Below are positions 45,021-54,209 of a stretch of DNA of 64,000 bases, one piece after another; the stretch's first letter is position 1; the number at the start of each line of letters is the position of its first letter. The translations under genes were made by a program, and so were the position numbers. The stretch lies in contig NZ_CP022163.1 of NCBI RefSeq assembly GCF_002305855.1, positions 3,968,292 to 4,032,291 on the forward strand. Reading direction: 5' to 3'. The stretch is from Melittangium boletus DSM 14713. Its GTDB lineage: Bacteria > Myxococcota > Myxococcia > Myxococcales > Myxococcaceae. Below the pieces are notes generated by a model. The model searched no databases. It was not told the origin of the DNA and worked only from the letters and a program-made list of their open reading frames with translations.

Positions 45021-46390
45021 ACGTCTGGAAAGCGGAACTCCGATTGTTGTTCCGGGCGCCGTTGAGCGCGGGTGCGCTCCTGCTGCTCCTTCTCCTGACG
45101 TCCCTGTCCGTGGCGGCCGGCCTCGCGGCGACCGCTCGGCAGGAGGCCATCATCGAGCGGGTGGAAGCCGCTCAGCGGATGGACCTGGCCTCGGTGACCC
45201 GGGAGCATGGCAAGCCCGACGGAGACGCGGGCTCCGCCGCCTACTACACGTTCCACCTCACCACGGACCCTCCGTCGCCCCTGGCCTTCGCGGCGCTCGG
45301 CCAGAGGGATGTGCAGCCCTATGTCCTGCGGGTGCGGCTGCTGGGCCTGCAATCGCAACTCTACGAGTCCGAGACCTTGAGCCCGGAGCTCGCGCTTCCA
45401 GGCGCCTTCGACTTCGCCTTCGTGCTGACCTACCTGGCTCCGCTGGTCATCATCGCCCTGATGCATGATCTGGTGTCGGGCGAACGCGAGGCGGGCCGGC
45501 TCCGGCTCCTGGTCTCCCTACCGGCCTCCGGTCGTGGGGTGTGGGGACGTCGCGGCGTCCTGCGCTATCTGCTCGTCCTGGGCGCCCTGCTCGTGCCGCT
45601 CGGGGTGGGCGCCGCGATCTCCAGGGCCCCGGTGACGGGGACCTTCGCCATCGCCCTGGCGGCGGCGCTCTATGGGGCATTCTGGTGGGGGCTGGCGCTT
45701 CTTGTCGCCGCTTGGGGCCGGAGCTCGGCGGCCAATGGCGCCGCGCTGATGGCATGTTGGATCGTGCTGACCCTGCTGGCGCCCGCGCTGGCCAACGCCG
45801 TCATCTCCCGCTCCATCCCCGTGGCCCAGGGAGTCGACCTGACCCTGGCCCAGCGTGAGCAGGTGCACCGCGCCTGGGACATTCCCAAGGAGGAGACCTT
45901 CCGTGCCTTCTTCGTCAAACATCCGGAGTGGCGCGACACGCCGCCGGTGCTCGGTCGCTTCCATTGGAAGTGGTACTACGCCATGCACGAGGTGGGCGAT
46001 GAGGGAGTCTCCACCGAGGTCGCGGACTACCGACGGCGCCTGACGGCCCGCGATGTGTGGACCGCCCGGCTCGGCTGGGTCCTACCGGCGGCCGCCGTCC
46101 AGACGCTCCTCCACCGCGCCGCGGACAGCGACCTGCTGGCGCATCTGGCCTATCAGGGCAGCATCGAGGAGTTCCACACACGGCTTCGCGACTTCTACTA
46201 CCCGTACCTGTTCCAGGAGCGGCCATTCCAGAAGGCCGACTTCGAGCAGCTGCCCCTCTACCAGCCCAGGCCGTCGAGCGCCTCTATACCGGGCTCGCCA
46301 ATGCTCGGGCTGCTGGTGCTGGCGGCGCTCGTCTCCGGCGCCGCCGTCAGGGGAGTACGGACCCTGTCATCGTCCGCGGCCCGGGAATGA
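45017..46390 (+). CDS. ABC-2 type permease (DUF3526-like), second
   Basis: 457 residues, paralogous to the preceding permease: first helix at about 17-35, external loop, the conserved YLAPLVIIALMHDLVSGERE segment, helices to about 260, an external domain and a final helix (MLGLLVLAALVSGAAV). With the ATPase it should form a heterodimeric exporter; cargo unknown. A strong hairpin follows its stop at 46445. Confidence 0.85.
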   Translation: MNVWKAELRLLFRAPLSAGALLLLLLLTSLSVAAGLAATARQEAIIERVEAAQRMDLASVTREHGKPDGDAGSAAYYTFHLTTDPPSPLAFAALGQRDVQPYVLRVRLLGLQSQLYESETLSPELALPGAFDFAFVLTYLAPLVIIALMHDLVSGEREAGRLRLLVSLPASGRGVWGRRGVLRYLLVLGALLVPLGVGAAISRAPVTGTFAIALAAALYGAFWWGLALLVAAWGRSSAANGAALMACWIVLTLLAPALANAVISRSIPVAQGVDLTLAQREQVHRAWDIPKEETFRAFFVKHPEWRDTPPVLGRFHWKWYYAMHEVGDEGVSTEVADYRRRLTARDVWTARLGWVLPAAAVQTLLHRAADSDLLAHLAYQGSIEEFHTRLRDFYYPYLFQERPFQKADFEQLPLYQPRPSSASIPGSPMLGLLVLAALVSGAAVRGVRTLSSSAARE

Positions 46391-46444
46391 GCATCGGGTG
46401 GGGCACCAGCCAGCACGAAGGAGGGCGCCCAGCACCCTCCGGTT

Positions 46445-46466
46445 CGGGTCCCGGGAAAAGGACCCG
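46445..46466. terminator. Bidirectional hairpin between convergent genes
   Basis: CGGGTCC CGGGAAAA GGACCCG: perfect 7-base stem, located between the permease stop (46390) and the stop of the minus-strand gene at 46487. No T-run, so termination is inferred from position. Confidence 0.5.
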
Positions 46467-46486
46467 GCACTCCCGGTTCAAAACCA

Positions 46487-47233
46487 TCAGTTGGAGCGGA
46501 ACTCGGCCGCGAATCCCAGAAGTCGGCGAATCGCCTGCTCCGAGTCACCTCCACAAACCTGGAGAAAGGGCTGAGGCCATTCCGCGCCAGGAGGGAGGGC
46601 CTTGGCCTCGTGGAGCCACCGCTCGAAACGGGCGTATTCCTCGTCCCGTGTTCCCGCGAGGGCGAGGCACAAGCGATATCCATCGATGAAGCCCGCCATG
46701 CGCCGCACATCCACGGTGCCGATGAACAAACCAAGCCGTCCCGGGACATCTCCAATCTCCCGGCGAATCTCCAAGAGGAGGTCCAACGTGGGCTTGGGCC
46801 GATGGGCAGGCACCCAGGAGGGAGTCATGGTGGCGGGATGCTGACCCTGGGAATACCAGGGGATCGCGGCCAGGGCCTCGGGAGACAGCTCACGAAACTC
46901 CGCGACGTAATCCAGATATTTGAGCAAGGCCCGGGTCTGGTCACCCTGGAATTCTCGCAGGTAGGCAGGTCCCCAACCTTGACCGGGCCAGGCTTTCCTG
47001 ACGTCCCGGAACCACTCACCGAACAGGACATCCGTCCCTTCCCTCACACCTCCATGACGAAGGCATTCCCCATAACCCAGCACGAAGCACGTCACCCATT
47101 CCACATCGGGCATCCCAATATGGAGATAGGGGCCCGAGGCGCGGCTCAGAATGTCCTGACGGATGCGCAGCAGGACATCCCAGAGGGGTACCATCGGCTT
47201 CACAGGAGCAGCCATTGCGCTTGTCTGGTTCAT
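46487..47233 (-). CDS. Two-repeat protein, probable immunity to the papain-fold toxin
   Basis: 248 residues made of two similar halves (about 20-115 and 150-248), each with LL-x-IR-x-(D/E)I, a (L/V)x-I-G-x-x-DV strand, a G(Y)G/DGYR turn and a final (E/G)xDQT or GGDSEQAIRRLLGFAAEF helix. No signal, so cytosolic. The start overlaps the toxin stop (ATGA). Duplication of an immunity domain may broaden or strengthen binding. The immunity role is inferred from position only. Confidence 0.6.
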   Translation of the reverse strand: MNQTSAMAAPVKPMVPLWDVLLRIRQDILSRASGPYLHIGMPDVEWVTCFVLGYGECLRHGGVREGTDVLFGEWFRDVRKAWPGQGWGPAYLREFQGDQTRALLKYLDYVAEFRELSPEALAAIPWYSQGQHPATMTPSWVPAHRPKPTLDLLLEIRREIGDVPGRLGLFIGTVDVRRMAGFIDGYRLCLALAGTRDEEYARFERWLHEAKALPPGAEWPQPFLQVCGGDSEQAIRRLLGFAAEFRSN

Positions 47234-47793
47234 CGCGCCCCCGTCACGGATTCAACCACGGTCTGGGTGATGTCCGACCGTGCGCCCAACCGGCTCATGT
47301 ACTCCGCCCAGGGCAGTCCCGTCGCACCCGTGTATGCGTCATAAGCACGTCCATTCATCCGGACCACGACGTGGTAGCCCGTCTCGGTCATCATGGATTC
47401 CCGACCGTTCGGCATCTTGAAAAGCATATAGGGGAAATCCCTGGCGGACACGGTCCGTAACTCCACGAACTCCGGCCTGCCCCCCAGGCGGGTAAAGGCC
47501 ACATGAATCGTCTGTGCGACCCCTTGGCAGGCTCCCGCCACCTGCTTGCTCGCATCGAAGGCCGTGCGGATCGCCAGAAGCCAGGCAGGAGCATCCTTCC
47601 CGGTGGTCAGTGCCCAATATTCGATGGCTTCCGTCACTTGCCCTCGAGCGAGCAGCGCGACCGTATGGTTGCTCAGGGAGTCCGCGGCGAGCACCTGCGC
47701 GGTCACCACTTGAGGAACCGGAACCGCGCCTCGCGAAGTTCCCGCGAAGCCCACTAGCACGGCTACTGCCAAGCAGAGACGTAGGAAATTCAT
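47230..47793 (-). CDS. Secreted papain-fold toxin-like protein
   Basis: 187 residues. Signal peptide MNFLRLCLAVAVLVGFAGTS, helical linker, then a domain with C89 (AGACQGVAQTIH), H141 (ETGYHVVVRMNG) and D152 (RAYDAYTG), the Cys-His-Asp order of papain-fold Tox-PL domains. Such toxins act as proteases or deamidases. The start at 47793 begins the signal; a longer frame lacks support. Coupled to the gene at 46487. No secretion-system gene is adjacent, so the delivery route is unknown. Confidence 0.68.
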   Translation of the reverse strand: MNFLRLCLAVAVLVGFAGTSRGAVPVPQVVTAQVLAADSLSNHTVALLARGQVTEAIEYWALTTGKDAPAWLLAIRTAFDASKQVAGACQGVAQTIHVAFTRLGGRPEFVELRTVSARDFPYMLFKMPNGRESMMTETGYHVVVRMNGRAYDAYTGATGLPWAEYMSRLGARSDITQTVVESVTGAR

Positions 47794-47945
47794 GAAAATC
47801 AATATTACGGCAAGTGAAGTCCTGGAATCAAGGACCCGAGACACCTGTACAGAAATGCCCGTCCCGCCAGGGAGTCATCCCACCGTCTCGGAAAGACACC
47901 CGCGAGGCGAGTGCTCCAACCGTCCGGTTTGGCTAGGGTCCGTCC

Positions 47946-48764
47946 ATGACCGACACCCTTGAGCAGACGCCCTTCGCCACCGCCACCACCTGGAAAGCGC
48001 TCGGAGAGGGGCGTTACGCGGGAAATATCCACCCCCGGTGGTTCCAGGGACGGGGCTCCTATGGCGGACTGCTCGGTGGGGTCCTGCTGCGCTCGATGAT
48101 GCGCGAACTCAACGAGCCCGCCCGCTCCCCCCGCTCCTTCACCGTGCACTTTTGCGGACCCGTGAGCGAGGCCGATGCCCTCATCACCGTGCGCCTGGAG
48201 CGTGGTGGACGTCAGGTGTCCCATCTGTCCGCGCGCCTGGAGCAGGACGGGAAGGTGGCGTGCCTCGCGACGGCCACGTTCGCCCTGCCTCGCGACACGT
48301 CACTCGTCTTCACGGACGCGCGTTCGCCCGAGGCCCCGCCTCCCGGCGACATCCCTTCCATCCCCAACGAGTTCCTGCCCGCGTTCGGTGCCCATTTCGA
48401 CTACCGCTGGTTCCAGGGATTGCCCTTCTCCGGCTCCACCGAGTCCCGCATGGCTGGGTGGATCCGCCCGCGCCAGCCCGAGCCCATCGACGCGCCCCTC
48501 ATGGTGGGGCTCCTGGATGCCTTTCCCTCCGCGGCGTTCGCCCGCGTGGATGGCTTCTGCAATGGCGCCACCATGGACTACACGGCGCACTTCTACGCGC
48601 CGCTGCCGCTCGTGGCCGCTCCGGACGCCTTCTTCCTGCGCACGAGCCACGCCCGCCACGCGGCGGACGGCTACGCGGATGACCTCGCGGAAGTGTGGGA
48701 CGAGCGGGGCCAACTGCTCGCTCAGCTCCGGCAGATGGCCGCTATTTTCCCTCCTTCCCGGTGA
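47946..48764 (+). CDS. Acyl-CoA thioesterase (TesB-like double hotdog)
   Basis: 272 residues. Two hotdog halves: the first with IHPRWFQGRGSYGGLLGGVL and FTVHFCGPVSEADALITVRL, the second around PEPIDAPLMVGLLDAFPSAA and TMDYTAHFYAPLPL. This is the layout of the acyl-CoA thioesterase II-like family, which hydrolyses acyl-CoA in the cytoplasm. Chain-length specificity is unknown. Stands alone. Confidence 0.87.
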   Translation: MTDTLEQTPFATATTWKALGEGRYAGNIHPRWFQGRGSYGGLLGGVLLRSMMRELNEPARSPRSFTVHFCGPVSEADALITVRLERGGRQVSHLSARLEQDGKVACLATATFALPRDTSLVFTDARSPEAPPPGDIPSIPNEFLPAFGAHFDYRWFQGLPFSGSTESRMAGWIRPRQPEPIDAPLMVGLLDAFPSAAFARVDGFCNGATMDYTAHFYAPLPLVAAPDAFFLRTSHARHAADGYADDLAEVWDERGQLLAQLRQMAAIFPPSR

Positions 48765-48968
48765 ATCCCTTTCTCCTGTCGCGTCGCGGCGTTGAATGGT
48801 TGTCATTGACGCGCAGCGTAAAGGCTTTCTTTACCCAAGGAGAAGTTCGCCTTTGGTCATCGCCGGTGCTAACAAGGCGGCGCTCGCCGGTTGGACCATG
48901 CCTCCAGAGGGGGGGGAAACCAACCGGGGCCCGTGGCCGCGCCACGGCTACCCCAAGGAGTCAATCCC

Positions 48969-49364
48969 ATGCGGAAATTCTTCCTGATCAGCAGCGCCGC
49001 CGTATCCCTGTTCGCCGTTGGCTGTGCCACGCCGGAGAAGGTGTGCGAGGCCGGTGTGGATCAGATTTGCGAGCGCCAGTTCGAGTGTCAGTCCGCCGCG
49101 GTGAAGGCCGATGCGAACTTCCAGGCCGCCTACGGCACCAGTGAGAAGGACTGCAAGACCAAGCTCTACGCCGTGTCGAAGTGCTCCGAGCGCAAGGAGG
49201 ACAACGACAACTGCACGGGCGCCCTAGCGGGCAAGACGTTCAATCTGGACGCCGCTTCGGACTGCTCGGACGCGCGCGGCAAGCTGTCCTGCGCGGACTA
49301 CCTGGCCGCCTTCTCCACGGACCCCTCCAAGCAGCCCGAAGTCTGCGCCAACGTCTGCAAGTAG
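48969..49364 (+). CDS. Small Cys-rich lipoprotein
   Basis: 131 residues. Lipobox FAVGCAT with Cys about 19, then ten further cysteines spaced through the mature part (VCEAGVDQICERQFEC, DCKTKLYAVSKC, NCTGALAG, DCSDARGKLSC, VCANVC). Shares a style with myxobacterial secreted lipoproteins but not the sequence of the two paralogue pairs. AAGGAG is at the right distance from ATG 48969. A strong terminator follows at 49393. Confidence 0.8.
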   Translation: MRKFFLISSAAVSLFAVGCATPEKVCEAGVDQICERQFECQSAAVKADANFQAAYGTSEKDCKTKLYAVSKCSERKEDNDNCTGALAGKTFNLDAASDCSDARGKLSCADYLAAFSTDPSKQPEVCANVCK

Positions 49365-49392
49365 CACCACGCCACGGCGCGTCCTTACCCCC

Positions 49393-49424
49393 GCCGGTGC
49401 CCTTCACGGGGCACCGGCTTTTTT
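49393..49424 (+). terminator. Rho-independent terminator
   Basis: GCCGGTGCCC (49393-49402), loop TTCACG, GGGCACCGGC (49409-49418), then six T. Perfect 10-base stem with T-run, 28 bases after the lipoprotein stop: the clearest intrinsic terminator in the window. Confidence 0.93.
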
Positions 49425-49583
49425 CGTTCCCGAGTTCCAACGGTTCCGGCTCCCCGGGAGGAGAGCGAGCGGGTTCGCGGCAGGTGACTTCCGCTCCCCC
49501 GAGGGCTCGGTTAGCTTGCGCCGCCCCCGCCCCCACCGCGGCTTCTCGCGGGACACGGGCGAGCACTCCGAGGTTCTGCACAG

Positions 49584-50075
49584 ATGGCAAGGATTTCCCA
49601 GGATCAGGCTCAAGAGCGGCACACCTTCCTGCTCGAGCTCTTCCGCACGCAGCCGGACATCAGCCGCAACGAGGCGATGGACACCTACAAGGACAAGTTC
49701 GGCGCCTCGCTCAACGCGAAGACGTTCAACGAGCTGCGCGAGCAGGCGCTGCGCGACGTGGAGACCGCCACGGACAAGGCCGAGGAGACCCGGGCCGAGC
49801 CCGAGCTCGACTCCGAGCCCGAGGCTCCGGTGGAGGACATGGCGGGCCGGTTGAAGATGGTGGCCTCCAGCGAGCCGCTGGCGAGCGCGCAGGGCGCCGC
49901 CAAGAAGCCCAAGCTCAAGAGCTCGGGCGCGAAGAACGTGTTCGTGGACGCCACCCAGGAGCAGCTGCAGTTCCTCGAGCGCGTCGTCCACCAGCTCCAG
50001 GAGGCGGGCGCGAACAACGTGAAGATCGACTACGGCACGGACCGCTGGATGGTGCTCACGGTCGACGCGAAGTAG
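49584..50075 (+). CDS. Hypothetical protein with helical N- and C-terminal domains
   Basis: 163 residues. Residues 1-50 look like a small winged or H-NS-like helical domain (FLLELFRTQPDISRNEAMDT). A Glu/Pro-rich linker runs to about 85 and a basic stretch to 115. The C-terminal QLQFLERVVHQLQEAGANNV then DRWMVLTVDAK forms a helix-strand unit. A DNA-associated protein is possible but not shown. No neighbour helps. Confidence 0.7.
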   Translation: MARISQDQAQERHTFLLELFRTQPDISRNEAMDTYKDKFGASLNAKTFNELREQALRDVETATDKAEETRAEPELDSEPEAPVEDMAGRLKMVASSEPLASAQGAAKKPKLKSSGAKNVFVDATQEQLQFLERVVHQLQEAGANNVKIDYGTDRWMVLTVDAK

Positions 50076-50132
50076 TCGCCTCCGGGGCCGCGGCGGGGAG
50101 CAAGGCCTCCCCGGTCCGCGGCCGGCCCTGGC

Positions 50133-51431
50133 TCAGAACTCGCCCCCGTCCAGGTGCGGCGAGGCCGCGGGCGCCGCCACGAGCTCGGGCGCACGGGGGG
50201 CCTCGGTGGCCGCGAAGGCCTCGGGGCGCAGGAGACGCTGGGTGAGCACGAGCGCGAGGAAGAAGAGCGCGCACCCGGCGGTGATGAGGCGCACCCCCAC
50301 CCGGTCCGCGAGCGCGCCCTGCATCCACACCCCGGCCGCGTACCCCACGGCGATCATCATGCTGTAGATGCCACTCATGCGGCCCTGCAACTCGGCCGGT
50401 ACGCGCAGCTGGCACGCGGTGTTGAGGCTGGTGAGCGTGCCCATGTAGAGCGCACCCAGACCCACGAGCGCGAGCGCGGCGGTGTGCAGGGTCGGCGCCA
50501 TCCAGTACACGGCCGCCATGGGGCCGATGAAGACCAGGCACGCCTCGAGCAGCCTCCGGCGCCCGAGCCGCGCCACCAACGGGCCGACCAGCACCGCCGC
50601 CATCACCGCGCCCATGCCCTGGGAGCCCACCAGCAGGGACGTGGCGGCCGCGCCCTCGTGGAAGACGCGGATGGCGAACACCGGCACCAGGCCGATGAAG
50701 GGCGACACGAGCGCCGACACGGCCAGCGTGGCCAGGAGGGTCATCCCCAGGGTGGGATCCTCGCGTGCCACCCGGGCCCCGCGCACGAGCCCGGTCCACA
50801 GGGGCTCGCGCCGCTCACGGGCCGAGGGGGGCTGGGGCCGCACCCGCCAGAGCGCCCACAGCACCGCCACGAAGGACAGGGAATTGACGGCCAGCGTCCA
50901 GGTGATGCCATGGGTGGCGAGCACCGCCGCCCCAAGCGCTGGACCGATGATGCGCCCCAGGTTGAACTGCGCCGAGTTGAGGCTGAAGGCGCTGTGCAGA
51001 TCCTCGGGCGGCACCGAGCGCGAGATGAGCGCGGCGAAGGCCGGGTTGACGAGACTGCTCGCGCACCCGTTGAGGAACGACAGCACCGCCACCGCGGGCA
51101 CCGTGAGCCGGCCGGTGAAGGCCATCAGCGTGAGGAGGGCGGCGAGCACCGCCTGCGCGAGCATGCCCATGGCCACGAAGGTGCGCCGGTCGAAGCGATC
51201 CGCGAGCGCGCCACTCACGGGCGACAGCAGGACTCCGGGCAGGAACGTGAGCGCGGCGATGCCACCGGTGGCCTCGGCGCGGCCCGTCACCGTGGTGACG
51301 AAGACACCCAGGGCGAGTGTCTCCATCCAGGTGCCAATGTTGGAAACCAGCGCTCCAGACCAGACATGGACGAAATCCCGATGCCCGAAGGCCCGGAGCG
51401 AAGAGAAGCGAGACAATTGAAGGGCGGGCAC
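50133..51431 (-). CDS. MFS transporter (EntS/DHA3-like drug exporter)
   Basis: 432 residues with about 12 membrane helices. Starts with FSSLRAFGHRDFVHVWSGAL and has MFS motif A after helix 2 (GALADRFDRRTFVAMGML). This is the DHA3/EntS-type N-terminus seen in macrolide or siderophore exporters. The C-terminal half repeats the fold (SQGMGAVMAAVLVGPLVARL). Substrate unknown. It lies downstream of capA on the same strand but a hairpin separates them. Confidence 0.88.
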   Translation of the reverse strand: MPALQLSRFSSLRAFGHRDFVHVWSGALVSNIGTWMETLALGVFVTTVTGRAEATGGIAALTFLPGVLLSPVSGALADRFDRRTFVAMGMLAQAVLAALLTLMAFTGRLTVPAVAVLSFLNGCASSLVNPAFAALISRSVPPEDLHSAFSLNSAQFNLGRIIGPALGAAVLATHGITWTLAVNSLSFVAVLWALWRVRPQPPSARERREPLWTGLVRGARVAREDPTLGMTLLATLAVSALVSPFIGLVPVFAIRVFHEGAAATSLLVGSQGMGAVMAAVLVGPLVARLGRRRLLEACLVFIGPMAAVYWMAPTLHTAALALVGLGALYMGTLTSLNTACQLRVPAELQGRMSGIYSMMIAVGYAAGVWMQGALADRVGVRLITAGCALFFLALVLTQRLLRPEAFAATEAPRAPELVAAPAASPHLDGGEF

Positions 51432-51572
51432 GCTTCCCCCTTGTAACCCGAACGTCCCACGCGCGCTCGGTGGGCACGTGCATACATTGTCAGAAATGTC
51501 TCCTCGCCCACCAGGCCGACAGGCATTTCGGGGGTTTCCAGCGAGGATGCATTCTTATGGGTACAAACAGGA

Positions 51573-51604
51573 CCTGGACCCGTATGGGTTCAAACGGGTC
51601 CAGG
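51573..51604. terminator. Hairpin between capA-like gene and MFS gene
   Basis: CCTGGACCCGT (51573-51583) pairs perfectly with ACGGGTCCAGG (51594-51604) around a 10-base loop, eight bases past the end of the capA-like gene on the minus strand. No T-run. It probably ends that transcript. Confidence 0.6.
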
Positions 51605-51613
51605 GGGAGAGCG

Positions 51614-53164
51614 CTAGCGCTCGGCGCGGGAGGCGGAGGCCTTGGGCGGGGAGATGACGCCCTCGGGGCTGACGCGGGCGCCGGAGGTGGGGAAGTCCTC
51701 GGCGGTGAGGCGGCGCACGAGCGCAATCACCTCGGCGCGGGCATCCGGCTGGGGGATGCCGCGGCCCTCCTGGCGCGTGGGCAGCAGCCGTCCGGCGATG
51801 AAGCGCCCCCGGCCGTCGAGCTCCACGTCGGCGATCATCCCCAGCCCCTGGGGGCCCTTGAGGTTGAAGGAGCCGTAGGTGGCGAAGTTGCCCAGGGAGT
51901 AGAGGATGAGCTTGTCCTTGTAGAACTCGAGCGCGCGCACCACGTGGGGGCCGTGGCCGATGACCAGGTCCGCGCCCGCGTCGATGACGGCGTGGGTGAA
52001 GGCGCGCAGGTCGCCCCGGTTCTCGCCGTAGAACATCTCCGTGCCCTGGGGGATGTTGAGCGCCTTGCCGCCCTCGGCGCCGCCGTGGAAGGACACGAGC
52101 ACCAGGTCATGCTCGTGCTTGACGGAGCGGATGAAGGCGGCGGCGGTGGCGTGGTTGTTGACGTGGTTGCAGTTGGGCGAGGTGTGGAAGGCGACCATGG
52201 CCACGCGCAGGCCGTTGCGCTCCACGGTGGCCACGGTGCCCGCGGGGCCGCTCCAGGCGATGCCGAGCGCGTCCAGGGTGCTCTCGGTCTCGCGACGGCA
52301 CAGCTCGCCGAAGTCACCCGAGTGGTTGTTGGCGGTGGAGGCCAGGTCCACGCCCGCGTCCTTGAGGTACGCGCCATAGCGCGTGGGGGAGCGGAAGGCG
52401 TAGCAGTTGCCTCCCTTGCGGCACTTCTGCGTCTCGCCGTTGTCGCACAGGGGGCCCTCCAGGTTGATGAAGGTGAGGTCCGCGTCGCGCAGCAGCGGGG
52501 CGACGGAGGCGAGGCTCGCGGCGCCGTCATCGGGGGGCAGCAGGCCCTCGGGGAAGGAGGTGCCGAGCATCACGTCTCCCACGGCGCGGATGCGCAGCCG
52601 GGCATCGGGCGGGGGCGGGGGACGGGGAGCGGCGGGCTTCTCGCCCTGGGCGAGCTGGCGCTGGAGCGCGGACTGGCCCCGAGCCTGGGTGAGGGCGTCC
52701 TCGAGTTCCGGCAGGCGCGGATCCAGCTTCTGCACGGTGGTCCACTCGGCGAGCGCGTCGGGCCAGCGGTTGAGGAGCGAGTACGCCCAGCCGAGCTCCC
52801 AGTGGCAGTCCACACGGGCGGGAGCCGAGCGGGTGCAGGCGGAGAAGGCGGTGACGGCGCCCGCGGCGTCCTTGGCCTTGAGCGCCTCGACGCCCTGGGC
52901 GTAGAGCGCGTCCACCTCGGCGGCGGAGGAGACCAGGGCGGGCTCCTCGGCGGGGGGCGGCGCGGGGGGAACCGGAGGCTCGGGAGGCGCCTCGGGGACG
53001 GCGGGAGGAGGAGGGACTTCGCTCACCGGCGGCGCGGGAGGCGGCGGCTGGGGAGCTGCGGGAGGCTCGGCGGGAGCGGAGGCACGCGGGGTGGCGCAAC
53101 CTCCGAGCGAGGCGAGCGCGAACACGGAAAGCACGAGGAAACGAGAGCGCATGGGGGCGCGCAT
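51614..53164 (-). CDS. CapA/PgsA-like metallophosphatase-fold lipoprotein with TPR linker
   Basis: 516 residues. Lipobox SLGGCAT (Cys about 23), a Pro-rich linker (to about 80), TPR-like helices (VDALYAQGVEALKAKDAAGA) to about 175, then the CapA domain: RIRAVGDVMLGTSFP, FINLEGPLCDNGETQ, DLASTANNHSGDFG, VSFHGGAEG, VIGHGPHVVRALEFYKDKLI and LYSLGNFATYG. CapA proteins are linked to poly-gamma-glutamate or capsule export; the domain is calcineurin-like. The other pgs genes are absent here, so the partner system is unknown. Confidence 0.9.
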   Translation of the reverse strand: MRAPMRSRFLVLSVFALASLGGCATPRASAPAEPPAAPQPPPPAPPVSEVPPPPAVPEAPPEPPVPPAPPPAEEPALVSSAAEVDALYAQGVEALKAKDAAGAVTAFSACTRSAPARVDCHWELGWAYSLLNRWPDALAEWTTVQKLDPRLPELEDALTQARGQSALQRQLAQGEKPAAPRPPPPPDARLRIRAVGDVMLGTSFPEGLLPPDDGAASLASVAPLLRDADLTFINLEGPLCDNGETQKCRKGGNCYAFRSPTRYGAYLKDAGVDLASTANNHSGDFGELCRRETESTLDALGIAWSGPAGTVATVERNGLRVAMVAFHTSPNCNHVNNHATAAAFIRSVKHEHDLVLVSFHGGAEGGKALNIPQGTEMFYGENRGDLRAFTHAVIDAGADLVIGHGPHVVRALEFYKDKLILYSLGNFATYGSFNLKGPQGLGMIADVELDGRGRFIAGRLLPTRQEGRGIPQPDARAEVIALVRRLTAEDFPTSGARVSPEGVISPPKASASRAER

Positions 53165-53303
53165 CTTACCGGGAGGCGGGGGAGGGGAGGTGCCGGATGG
53201 GAGTCCTGGGACGCTCGACGGCCGGACGGCCGAGGAGAAGCTGGCGTTCGTGTAGGGTGGAGGCCACGCCCCCTGCCCGACTCACCTTGAGGAAGTCATC
53301 ATC

Positions 53304-54209
53304 ATGAAAAGCCTGTTCTCGAGCCGCTCCGTGGTGGCCCTGCTCGTGTCGGGGTGCCTCACGGCCTGTCAGAAACACCCCCAGGAGACACCGGGGAAGC
53401 CGCCAGAGGGAGATCCGCCGGTCACGATGCCCCAGGTGGTGCTGGCGGCCGGAGACATCGGCAATTGCAACTCAGAGGGAGACGAGGCCACGGCGGCGCT
53501 GTTGGATGGACTGCCGGGGACGATCCTCACCTTGGGAGACAACGCCTACCCGACGGGCTCGGCGGAAGCCTTCGCGCGCTGCTACGAGCCCACGTGGGGC
53601 CGGCACAAGGCGCGCACGCGTCCGGTGCCGGGCAACCATGAGTATCTGGAACCGGAAGCGGGCCCCTATTTCGACTACTTCGGCGAGGCGGCGGGGGAGC
53701 GGGGCAAGGGCTATTACAGCTATGAATTGGGCACCTGGCACGTGGTGGCGCTCAACACCGAGCTGACGGGAGCGGCCTCCGTCGAGCAACAGCGCTGGTT
53801 GCGTGAGGATTTGAAGGCGCACCCGACGCGCTGCACGCTGGCCTACATGCACCGGCCGCTCTTCACGTCGATGGCGGTGAGGAACAACGTCTTCGTGAGA
53901 CCGCTCTGGGAGGCATTGGCCGAGGCGGGCGCGGAGGTGGTGCTCGCGGGGCATGATCACTTCTACGAGCGCTTCGCGCCGCAGACGCCCTTTGGAGAGA
54001 TGGATGCCGAGAAGGGGTTGCGCGAGTTCGTGGTGGGCACGGGAGGCACGTTCTTCTATCCGCTGGAGCCCGCCCCCGCGAGCAGCGTGATGCGGCTCGG
54101 AGACAAACACGGCGTGCTGAAACTCACGCTGGAGGAGACTGGCTATACCTGGGAATTCCTCCAGGTGGATGGAGGCGTGGGAGACCAGGGCCGCGGCGAG
54201 TGCCATTAA
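53304..54209 (+). CDS. Metallophosphoesterase lipoprotein (purple acid phosphatase-like)
   Basis: 301 residues. Lipobox CLTACQ (Cys about 22). Calcineurin-like motifs in order: AAGDIGNC, LTLGDNAYPTG, PVPGNHEY, YMHRPLF and LAGHDHFYERF, covering all metal ligands. Probably an exported phosphatase. AGGAAG precedes the ATG. The last ten bases overlap an open frame for the next, AT-rich gene. Confidence 0.92.
   Translation: MKSLFSSRSVVALLVSGCLTACQKHPQETPGKPPEGDPPVTMPQVVLAAGDIGNCNSEGDEATAALLDGLPGTILTLGDNAYPTGSAEAFARCYEPTWGRHKARTRPVPGNHEYLEPEAGPYFDYFGEAAGERGKGYYSYELGTWHVVALNTELTGAASVEQQRWLREDLKAHPTRCTLAYMHRPLFTSMAVRNNVFVRPLWEALAEAGAEVVLAGHDHFYERFAPQTPFGEMDAEKGLREFVVGTGGTFFYPLEPAPASSVMRLGDKHGVLKLTLEETGYTWEFLQVDGGVGDQGRGECH

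Noticed and set aside
48818..48834. GTAAAG-GCTTT-CTTTAC palindrome as a terminator of the thioesterase gene
   Set aside because: Short stem, no T-run after it, and about 55 bases past the stop; could be an operator but nothing supports either reading.
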